NCBI GenBank assembly: GCA_963457665.1 | Contig: OY735227.1 | Span: 37,558,250-37,622,249, forward strand | Reading direction: 5' to 3' | DNA length: 64,000 bases | Origin: Thysanoteuthis rhombus | Taxonomy: Eukaryota > Mollusca > Cephalopoda > Oegopsida > Thysanoteuthidae | Part shown: one piece after another, positions 55,275 to 64,000 of the stretch | Position numbering within the stretch: the first letter of the stretch is position 1 | How the letters are laid out: each line of letters begins with the position of its first letter | Program-made: the position numbers and the translations under genes | Notes under the pieces: model-generated | What the model was told of the DNA's origin: nothing | The model's database searches: none | The model's input: the letters and a program-made list of their open reading frames with translations, nothing else

Positions 55275-55490
55275 GAGTGACTCACAGGCATCATTAGTGT
55301 CCAACAAACCTTTTTTAAAAAGTTGATATTTTCGTTACCTTCAGGGCTACAATGCTCAGTTTTTATTTTATTTTGAAGCTTGAACTCTTGATGAATCATA
55401 AAGCAGAGTGAAAATAAATGACATAGTAGCTCTAAAAATAATGAAAGTGTCAACATTTTAGAAATGGTCCATTGGGCATTTATCATGTGC
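55275..55490. mobile_element. Palindromic MITE, family M1, copy 3
   Basis: AGTGTCCAACAAACCTTTTT, AAAAAGTTGATATTTTCGTT and, at the right, AATGGTCCATTGGGCATTTA. Confidence 0.7.
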
Positions 55491-55559
55491 AGAAACTCAT
55501 ATACATTATACCTATTATCGAATCTCTAGTTTTCAAAAAAGAGCACTGAGAATTCTTGC

Positions 55560-55860
55560 TCACATCTAAGTGATAGCTATGTACAGAGCTCTCGCAAAGC
55601 GACCCTCTCATGAACGGCCAACTACTATCACTTCTATGTGGCTAGAACAATTTGAGGTGTTCATTTCAGAGCAGGGTGTGGTTGTATTATACACAAGTCT
55701 GATATTTTGACAATTTTTATCAATGAAGTAATAGGGGTCCCACTCAAACAAAACCCTCTTTTAAACAGACAACCCGTATAGGACCACTTCTGCTCGGCTA
55801 GAACCACTTGAAATGATTGTCAATTGTTTGTCATGAATAGTGCCCTCCCTGTATAAAAGC
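55560..55860. repeat. Decayed pogo-like repeat, two related halves
   Basis: CGCAAAGCGACCCTCTCATG then AACGGCCAAC, and TAAACAGACAACCCGTATAG, with GGCTAGAACAATTTGAGGTG and GGCTAGAACCACTTGAAATG. A weaker relative lies near 57490 (GGCCCACCAGAATACCCCCT). Confidence 0.35.
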
Positions 55861-56099
55861 AAGTGGATACTTATTTGTGGTAGGAGCCCTCATTTTTTAT
55901 ACATTTGGGAACAAGATATTCTTATGTGACATAATATTGGTGAAACATTGAGGCAGCTGCCACTGCGGGATATTTATTGCTTTCATTATTATCTATGAAT
56001 TGCCTTGAATCACTATCCAATTCAATGCCACAGTAAGTAGACTCAGGCCAAAGAAATTTCTCTTGAGATATCATTGCTTTTACTGCCTCCATCACCATC

Positions 56100-56260
56100 T
56101 ACAAATTGTCTTGAATAACATTGGTACATTTCTTTTCTAGTGGGTTCTCACACCAATAAAATATGCTGATTAATTTATGACATGTTCTTGAGTTTTATTA
56201 CTCCTTTCCCCTTTTGATGTTTCACCATTCTCAAAGTGGGTAGAGAAGGCGGGAAGCCAA
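56100..56260 (+). repeat. Direct repeat, partner at 57880-58000
   Basis: CCAATAAAATATGCTGATTA, TTTTATTACTCCTTTCCCCT and TTGATGTTTCACCATT recur as CCAATAAAACTTGTTGATTA, TCCATTACTCCTTTCCCTTG and TTGATGTTTCACTATT. Confidence 0.6.
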
Positions 56261-56424
56261 TTGCTATCAGACTAAGAGTGACGAGAAATTTCCTTATTAT
56301 TTCAAAATTTTTTGACTGCTTTTTACCGTCATCTTAATTTTAGAAATCACTTTTCATTGCAACTTTTTGCTGAAGCTGATTACCCCCTGACAGTGAGTAA
56401 ATGGCATTGAGCTAGAAATAAAGA

Positions 56425-56520
56425 ATGTGCCTTAGGTGGGATTCAAACCCGCATACTCATAGCCAGGGGAAGCATGGTTTGGCCCAGCCTGCTTTACCAA
56501 TTAAGCCAGCAAGACTTGAA
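56425..56520 (-). mobile_element. tRNA-derived SINE head, family S8
   Basis: Minus strand: TGGCTTAATTGGTAAAGCAG (A-box), GCGGGTTTGAATCCCACC (B-box; T-arm pairs at four of five positions). The insert between the boxes is longer than in a tRNA and the acceptor stem is absent. Confidence 0.6.
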
Positions 56521-58237
56521 TGGGACACAGAACTTCAAATAACACCCTTAAACCTTTCTTTCATTTTGATTGTAGCCCTGAATGTTTACATTCTGGTTGT
56601 TATAATATCAATTATCTTTTTTTGTTAAAAATAATGATTTATAATACTTCATCTTATCAAAATGTTAAAAAAATTAAAACAAAAACAGAAAAATGTACTA
56701 AATACTGCATCTACCAATCATTGTAATTATAATCAATTCCATGTCAAAGTAAGATGACCCTGAGCAAAAAATGGCATATCTTGTCAGCCACTCCTGGAAC
56801 AAACCACTTTATGAGGATGTACCAATAAGTCTGTAGCCTGACCTGTAGTTATTAGCTGAATTTTGGTTTGAAATTTTCATTGTTATTGTTATTGTTTGAT
56901 CTGTGATTTATTTCACCACTGAATTATATGCATTTACCAGAAAGGAAATTATGTTGAGATATAAATAAGTGTTAAAATGAATAATTTTTCCATCATTAAA
57001 GTGCAAATTTATTGTTGCATTTACGAATAGGAGATGACAAACTTATAACAGTAAATTTTACTATAGCAGTTGAATTTTCATGTGTTTTTTTATCTTCTCA
57101 GAGATCTAACCTTTATATCTTTTTATTTGTTCCATTAAAGAAATGATTTCAAAACTGGTGTTCATCAGATAATAGTCAGGTGTCCACAGTTGAAAATTTA
57201 CTTTCAAATTCATAGTAGTAACTTGGGATAACTTGGCTTGACAATATACTCGAGGCCAAAGTAGATGGAAGAATATCACATGAGAATTAGTACGTCTAAT
57301 ATTAAACCTGACATTGTGAACCTTGTGGTAGAGTAACTTCATTATCCATGACAGCTATTGAATTGCATGATTATTGTACAGACCCTACCTTATATTGGGA
57401 TTCGAATGAATGTAATCCATTCAGAATTTTACATAAATGATTTTTAAATGTCAAAAGTTGTAGTTCATTAATTTCTAGCTAGAAACTAAGTATAGGGGCC
57501 CACCAGAATACCCCCTCTATAGAAGTGGTCCTTGAGTTTTCAAAGTTTCAAAATCACTACATTAAAGCGTTTAATATATTTTGCTTGTTTTTGTTTGTTT
57601 TCTATTTCATGAATTTTAGCTCAGAGTGCATATTGTATTGTGTGATATACTGTTTGTAGAAAAATAAGTCATAATAAAATTAATAGTTTCTCAATATTTA
57701 CTAAGCTTAACTTAGTTTATTGAAAATCTGAATGATGGAAGTAGTGAATAGGAAGATTGTGTTGCCTCAATCAATGGAGTGGGGAGAAATTGTTTGACTT
57801 GCAAATCAGCTTTGAAAAACAGCTTGATTGTGTGCACAACCATTAAGCTTTCTGACAGATTTGTACATTTATCTGGTGTCTTCTCAGACCAATAAAACTT
57901 GTTGATTAATTTGTTTAAACATTTCATCAATTTCCATTACTCCTTTCCCTTGTTGATGTTTCACTATTTACTATGTGGCGAGGAGCAATTACTGTCAATA
58001 GGAACTAAAGAATAGTATCTTACTGCGATAAAACTTGATGAGACCTCAAAGCATAGTGGATATTTAAGAAGATATCAGTTGACCTGCTGGATGCAAACCA
58101 GTTCCAGACCTACTGGATCACACCATATTTCATGGATATTTATATTGCAAGTTCCAAAAATTGAAAAAAAGAGTTATGCTGATGGAAAAAATATCTCTAA
58201 AAAATGATGACACAGTAAGTGGTAATGTTTCCCTAAC
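56521..58237. other. No gene established
   Basis: AT-rich. 57715-57830 carries S1 SINE tail text (GGAAGATTGTGTTGCCTCAA). Minus-strand open frame 57106-57342 has no recognised motif and is of chance length. Confidence 0.35.
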
Positions 58238-58361
58238 CTTGAAATAGTGTGCGAACAGAACTTGCACAACACAAGATCGCCGAGACACTCTGGTGACAGA
58301 CTCTTCTGTGGTGTCATTTGAGTAATGGTTATTAAGTCCGGTCTTGATTGCTGTGACATGT
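58238..58361 (-). other. Candidate small exon, unassigned
   Basis: Minus strand ATG at 58357-58359 opens a frame including PQKSLSPECLGDLVLCKFCS and reaches CAAG|GTTAGG at 58238/58237, a weak donor. Composition is less AT-rich than the flanks and a CxxC pair is present. An overlapping frame (58130-58441) is equally open, and no homology is certain. Confidence 0.15.
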
Positions 58362-58654
58362 GAGCTTTGCCGTGGAGACAGCCTCTCTGATTTACTACTG
58401 TACTTTTGTATATTTCGTCCCAGTGTTATCAAAGTGACCATTGTTAAATTATTTTTTTTCTAAATTTGTATATTTTTCTCTTTCTTTAGTTCTTATGCCA
58501 AAATACTTTCATTTGTCTGCTTATATCATAGTTAATAGAGATGTATTCCATAGATAGTAAATTACTTAAACTCTATTATAGATGTTAATTGCAGAAATAT
58601 ATATAAACGAGAGAAATGATGTCTTAGTTGTCAACACCTGTGGAATTTCTATGG

Positions 58655-58870
58655 ATCTAGCTTGTCCTGCATTAAGCACTGACCTCTGATGCTAGTAGGA
58701 TATATGAATAGTAGACAACTACTGCAGCCATGAGACAGCACCCTTCTCTCATATACGCAGGGTACCCAATGAGGATAAAACTCTCTACAGTATTGATGGT
58801 CTGTGAGACTAGCTTCCTAACCATTATTAGCAAGGCACCTATATAGTATGGCAATGGTGCCAGGAGCAAT
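58655..58870 (-). mobile_element. SINEs S1 and S2 (minus strand), adjacent
   Basis: 58657-58740 carries the inverse S1 head (CACTGACCTCTGATGCTAGT). 58765-58850 carries inverse S2 (ACCCAATGAGGATAAAACTC, GACTAGCTTCCTAACCATTA). Confidence 0.55.
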
Positions 58871-60009
58871 TTGGGGAAGAAGGGCAGCTTTTGAGGAAGC
58901 TGTACAACATATATCTCTATTGTGAGGTTGCAATGACAAGGTTGTGAGGTTTTAAGGACAAAACTAGAATGGTGCACCGAAATTAAACTTTCAAAAAAGA
59001 TATTTAATTATTGCCGTATGATTTTTAGTAAAATGATGTGTGGTAGAATGCTTAGAGATACAGAGATAGATAAAATGAGAAAGAATAGATTTCATACCTT
59101 TTCTTGTTCCCTTTTTGAAGAACTCTATCAACTCAAAAGGCAGTTATCAAAAAATACATCAGTTAACACCAACCAATGTTTGTTAATAAAATAATAACTT
59201 GTGTGAACCCGAGCAGCAGGGTTCAAGAAAGTTTTCAATGACTGTAAATTTTTACTGGAAAATCTCAAAAGCTTCTTGATCAAGTGCAAAGCGCATAGAA
59301 GAAAGTTATTGCTGGAACTGTCTTTGAAAGTGGCTGAAATTGGCTAAAGCTTTTTTCATTTCCAGCTAACTTTATTGCTGAGAATGTTTTATATACTACT
59401 CATTTAAAGTCCACTTTTTAAATAAAATAAATTGGACCCCAGAACAAATTAATGAGAATAGAACGTTTACTTTTATTAAACTTTAAGATTATTTTAAAAA
59501 ATTGGCCAGATTTTCAGGTATCAAAGATTCTTATCTGATAAAGTGGAAAAAATTGTCCAGATCTAGCTGAAATATGGTCAATTTGGCAACACTGAGTTGT
59601 CTACAATGGAACAGGTGACTTCCTGCTTGATTTTAGACAAGAGCATTTTTTTCATATTCTATCAGTGGAAGATCAAAAGATGATGACAGTTTCATGACAT
59701 GAAAGGAAATGAATTTGACAGAACACAGAAGTTTGCTATTCTACAGATTTAAGTTATGAACTTTTTTTTTAAAAACATTTCTTTTACCTATATAGTACAG
59801 AGAACCAAAATGATTAAGAGATTTTATTTCATAGTGAAAATGTTTTTGTATGAGAAAAAAAAAATTGTACTATTGGTGATTAGAAATAAATATTTATTCC
59901 AATATGTCTCAGACTTTCCTTTTTTTTGTATAGAGTACTCAGCTTCCCCTAGGCCAAGAAGGAGAGGGGGCATCTGCCTCCGTGGTTCTGGTGTCTGTGG
60001 CTGTTAGCT
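58871..60009. other. No gene seen
   Basis: AT-rich. Near 59565-59592 GCTGAAATATGGTCAATTTG then GCAACACTG resembles an inverted-repeat element end. Confidence 0.4.
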
Positions 60010-60330
60010 TAAATCGAAATAAGTATAGGGGCATCCAATGAAGATTGAACTCACTACAGTTATAATGGTCTCTGTGTTTAGCTTGTTAACCACTGCTCCA
60101 TGGCAAGATACCCATATAGGCATTCACCAAGCTCAACTTCATTTGGAACAAGGCCGCAAGTGTTGGGCACTCTGTGAGGATTAAATTCACTACATTAGTA
60201 ATGATCTGCATGATTAGCTTGCTAATCATTGCTCTGTGATGAGATGTTTTCCTATGTGTGAGGCACCTGGGGATAATAAAACTCACTATAGTAGTTATGG
60301 TCTGCAAGATTAACTTGCAGACCATGGCTC
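60010..60330 (-). mobile_element. SINE S2, three tandem monomers (minus strand)
   Basis: Inverse heads at about 60085, 60215 and 60315 (TTAGCTTGTTAACCACTGCT, TTAGCTTGCTAATCATTGCT, TTAACTTGCAGACCATGGCT). Inverse B-box-like GGATTAAATTCAC and GATTGAACTCAC. Monomer spacing is roughly 100-130 bp. Confidence 0.7.
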
Positions 60331-60829
60331 CAAGTAAAGGCTAATTTCTCTTTTGAGTCCTTCAGTCATAAATTTTGTGCTTCTTGAACCCTTGTCCTAT
60401 TCACAATTTGATAATTACAGCTAACTTCAATTTCTCTAATCAGTTAGCATTGTGTTATTGAGCTGAAAAAATATCACCAACTTTTTGTTTGTAGCATTCA
60501 GAATTGTTGATGTGTTTGGCTGGGTGTGAGGCCATTGTTGGGGGTCAGAAATATTATGTGTTTTAACCTTTGCAAATAGTCCCAGATTGAAATCTGTGAG
60601 CCAGACTGCCATTAGTCCCGACTCTTGTCTCAATTATATTCGACAGACTAATCCATCTCTCTTGACTCTTTTTTTATTTTTTTTACACTACATCTGTTGT
60701 CCTACTTTCAATGCTACAAACAGCAGCAGGGTTGATTGCAGACTATCATCATTCTGTTGGTTTCCAACTGTAGAATCTATCTTCAGCTGTTAATATCACT
60801 ATCAATTTATGACTCTGACTGTTCCTGTC
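60331..60829. other. No gene seen
   Basis: TTGTTTGTAGCATTCAGAAT (60484) and CAATGCTACAAACAGC (60709) are loosely inverse and might bound a small element. Confidence 0.3.
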
Positions 60830-60930
60830 TGTCTATATATTTGTCTCTGTCTGTTCCTATCTGTTCCTATCTGTCTATCTATATATCTGGCTCTATCTAT
60901 CTATCTATCTATCTCTGACTCTTATCTATC
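60830..60930. repeat. Imperfect (TCTA)n/(TCTG)n
   Basis: TCTA and TCTG tetranucleotides, a small relative of the array at 62 kb. Confidence 0.85.
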
Positions 60931-61998
60931 CATCTGACTTTTGACCAAAAATCTTCAGCGTGAAATCTATACCTAATTTTAAACACATGATAAAAATTTT
61001 CAAAAATCTATTCTCTACTTTTAAAAAGTTTTTTTTTGAAAATGAATTAGCCCCAATTTTCCTCTAGACAAAAAAAAACATATCTTCATTAATTATTACA
61101 TAGATTTTTACTGTTTTAGATTCAGTGTTTCCTATATTCAGCTGAAAAGTGTAAATGACGTCATTATTGATAACAGTGAAAAATTTATTTAGAAATTTAA
61201 AATTCAGTCATTGAAAATCTACCAAAAGAAATTTTTGTCAAATTCAGTTAATTCAGCGAAAAAATATTCCATTTTATCAGCTGTCAACTAATCTGCACTT
61301 TAATGTGCAATATTTTGTATCGAAAAAAAAAAAAGAATAAATTCTTGATATTATCAATCAGCATGTTTTGGTGTAATTTATTGATATTCATGATCCATGT
61401 TGACGACTCCTGCAGCATTTTCAGCTGAGTTTGGAAGACTGAACAAACATACAACATGAAAATGCACCACAGCCGTGCTGTGCAAAAAAACATGCATTGT
61501 ATCTTCTGTATCAATTTGTAACCTCCCGTATTTTGAAATACTGATCAACTTATATGAACAAAAAATATATGATAAATACGCTGGGAATAATTTTTTTTCA
61601 GTATTCAAGTATATTAAATTATTCATCCTTGTTATAATGTGTATATATATGTTTTAGTTGAAACAAGATGTAGAAAGAATAAAAAAACATGCATTTCAAA
61701 AATAATTAAATAATAAAAATTATTAATTCCCAAAGTAAGACACCCAGTTTGAGCAGGCCGGATAGCTTTTCTAAAAAAGTTGAATATAATTGATATCTTG
61801 AGAGATTCATCTGTTGAATGTGCAAAGATTAATGAAAACAAGAAAATATAGATAAAAAAATCATAAAAATAATTGATGGTGGGGTAGAAATAATAAGTAT
61901 TAAGAATTTTATGTTTTAATGCTGATTTTTGCAAATATTAAAAAAATTTCTCAGTTGTCAATTTTTCGCTGAAAATTGTGTCCATATTGTTCATACCA
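60931..61998. other. No gene seen
   Basis: AT-rich DNA. Overlapping open frames on both strands are of chance length. Confidence 0.4.
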
Positions 61999-62115
61999 AG
62001 TATCTATCTAATGTTTCTATCTATCTATCTATCTCTCTCCATCTGTTTCTGGTTGTCTATTTAGCTGCTCAGTCTGTCCCTATCTATCTATCTATCTATC
62101 TATAGCTGTCTGTCC

Positions 62116-62151
<36 letters not shown>

Positions 62152-62163
62152 AGCTGTCTGTCC

Positions 62164-62203
<40 letters not shown>

Positions 62204-62215
62204 AGCTGTCTGTCC

Positions 62216-62249
<34 letters not shown>

Positions 62250-62339
62250 GTCTCTAGCTGTCTGTCCCTATCTATCTATCTATCTGTCTCTAGCTGTCTG
62301 TCCCTATCTATCTATCTATCTGTCTCTAGCTGTCTGTCC

Positions 62340-62373
<34 letters not shown>

Positions 62374-62467
62374 GTCTCTAGCTGTCTGTCCCTATCTATC
62401 TATCTATCTATCTGTCTCTAGCTGTCTGTCCCTATCTATCTATCTATCTATCTATAGCTGTCTGTCC

Positions 62468-62503
<36 letters not shown>

Positions 62504-62695
62504 AGCTGTCTGTCCCTATCTATCTATCCATCTATCTGTCTCTAGCTGTCTGTCCCTATCCATCTATCTATCTATCTATCTCTAGCTGTCTGTCCCTATC
62601 TATCTATCTGTCTCTAGCTGTCTGTCCCTATCTATCAATCTATCTATCTATCTATCTCTAGCTGTCTACCTCTATCTATCTACCTATCTATTTTA
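61999..62695. repeat. TATC satellite with a higher-order AGCTGTCTGTCCC spacer
   Basis: Runs of 3-9 TATC units are separated by TAGCTGTCTGTCCC or TGTCTCTAGCTGTCTGTCCC, about 13 times. The spacer is almost invariant while TATC copy number varies. Confidence 0.95.
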
Positions 62696-63282
62696 GTATT
62701 TCGCTGTTTGTTCCCGTGTGTATATTTATAGTGCACTCACACTAGCATTTGTTATTTCATGTCCCGTTTATATATATATATTGTTCTTCTTTTTCTTGAT
62801 CTTACTCCTATTTCTTGTTCTCCTACATTTCTTTTCATTCCTATTTAGCTGTTTATTCTACCTTCTATTGATTGCTTAATTGATTCGAAGAAATGTTTCT
62901 TCTTGTATCCTGAGTTGGCCAGGTTCATAAGCCCAAAATAATTCTGCGAATTCCAAAACAAATCATGACTGTTATTCTTGGCATTTGGAAATATTGATGA
63001 ATCCTTCACAAACACGCTTCATACCAAACTGAAAGATTTGTCAACCATTATTAATTTTTGACGAGTATTTTAAGTACTCTGTAAGTTCTAGTAGCTCAAT
63101 CACTAGAACAGATGTTGTAAATAGGCAGGCTTCCTGAGGTAAAATGGATGAGATTTTGTTTCTTGCTTGAAGCTTATTCTTTATTTTTGTTCTGCACGGT
63201 GTACTCACTGCTGGAGTCTGGAGTCTGGGTTGTTACAATAAAAGGCATTGCGATGGAAGGTTTTTCCTCATTTGTTTGGCCT
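62696..63282. other. No gene seen; weak SINE-like head near 63088
   Basis: AGTTCTAGTAGCTCAATCAC is A-box-like but no B-box follows clearly. Confidence 0.35.
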
Positions 63283-63530
63283 TGTGCCAAACTAAACTTA
63301 GTTGATATCTACCAAGATGCTTACTGAAGAGTGATGGTTATCAAGCTAGTCTTTCAGTCCATTGTTAGTGTAGTGAGTTCAGTTCTCACTGGGTGCTCCA
63401 GTATCATGGCCTGTGCTAGACTAAGCTTAGCAAATATTTACAAAAAAGCTTACTTCAGAGTGACGGTTAACAAGATTGTCTTTCATTCCATTCTTTGTGT
63501 AGTGAGATCAATCCTCACTGATGAGATTTA
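63283..63530 (+). mobile_element. SINE S2, two tandem monomers plus a leading tail
   Basis: Tail CTTGTGCCAAACTAAACTTA, then monomers from 63334 (GATGGTTATCAAGCTAGTCT) and 63460 (GACGGTTAACAAGATTGTCT), period about 126 bp. B-box-like GAGTTCAGTTC and GAGATCAATCC. Best preserved example of the family's tandem design. Confidence 0.8.
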
Positions 63531-63647
63531 AAATAAAATTTGTATATGAATACAAATACAAGTTCAAACAACTTGCGGAATATTATCTTGAGTTAATTTT
63601 TCAATTAGATGAAGCATATTCAATCCTCATTAATTTTTAACTAGTAT

Positions 63648-64000
63648 TTCTTTCTGCAAAAAAGGCAATGTTGTCTGTGAATCTGAGGTTGCTCAGATAT
63701 TCACCATCTATTTTGATTCTTCTATTCTCCCAGTCTATGTAGCCTGATAAAGGAGTTTGACTCTATATATGTTGCAGTATTCTGCATCTTGTAGAGTGAT
63801 GGCTTTCATGACCATGGGAATTTCCTAAGAGTCAAAAGCCTTCTTGAAGTCTGTAAATGTTACGAGTGTCATTTTGTATTCCGATGCTTTTTCTTTCATC
63901 TGATTTATTGAATGGAGATGATCCATGGTGGAGCAGTTTCTTCTAAAGCCAGCTTGTTCCAGTGGTTGTTTTTCATCTAGTGTTTAAGTGATCCGGTTAG
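63648..64000 (-). pseudogene. RTE-type LINE reverse transcriptase fragment, runs off the right edge
   Basis: Minus strand, from the edge inward: LEQAGFRRNCSTMDHLHSIN, then EYKMTLVTFTDFKKAFDS, the reverse transcriptase motifs with the first catalytic aspartate region (F-DF-KAFDS). Then, after a deletion, a piece resembling IDGEYLSNLRFTDNIAF, the block that normally carries the catalytic FADD motif; here the key residues are altered. The order is right but about 70 residues between the blocks are missing and stops occur. It is not the 5' part of any 3' fragment seen in this window. Confidence 0.85.

Noticed and set aside
58238..58441. CLGDLVLCKFCSH as the start of a cereblon-type (CULT) domain
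   Set aside because: Only a CxxC pair is shared, a second overlapping frame is equally open, and the expected downstream blocks are not found.

Overview
This is a 64 kb piece of an AT-rich, intron- and repeat-rich animal nuclear genome. The evidence is decayed non-LTR retrotransposons, many tRNA-derived SINEs, hAT, mariner, pogo-like and Helitron remnants, long microsatellites and GT-AG splice signals. The mix of RTE-like LINEs, GTF2IRD2-like and ZBED-like hAT elements and tandem-monomer SINEs fits a large invertebrate genome (mollusc or arthropod). The sequence alone does not let me choose between them. There are no operons, CRISPR arrays or complete genes.

Only one piece of a host gene is convincing: the first coding exon (44499-44834, + strand) of a mitochondrial phosphatidylglycerophosphate synthase (PGS1), ending at a consensus splice donor. 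No later exon is visible, so the remaining 19 kb would lie in intron 1 if that intron runs on. Two stretches look regulatory rather than repetitive: 19060-19310, with three CCAAT boxes and YY1-like and NRF1-like sites, and 35400-40700, which keeps CpG dinucleotides and is mostly free of recognisable repeats.

Layout. 0-4 kb: hAT and LINE debris, plus a repeat interrupted by a younger hAT element whose empty site is preserved 3 kb away. 6-9 kb: a locally duplicated block of a dispersed repeat and a hAT element, invaded by SINEs. 11-25 kb: hAT, mariner, pogo-like MITE, RTE and SINE copies, a U2 snRNA fragment, and a degenerate hAT transposase of about 1.4 kb. 25-34 kb: foldback elements, including a perfect 52-bp-arm palindrome, LINE ends and SINEs. 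35-41 kb: CpG-retaining, mostly unique DNA. 41-46 kb: a deleted hAT element, a minisatellite, the PGS1 exon and an inverted repeat. 48-51 kb: Helitron remnants with long inverted repeats. 51-64 kb: MITEs, hAT, SINEs, a TATC satellite block and an RTE reverse transcriptase fragment at the right edge.

Nothing here looks like a new multi-gene system. The interest lies in how the repeats are built and nested.
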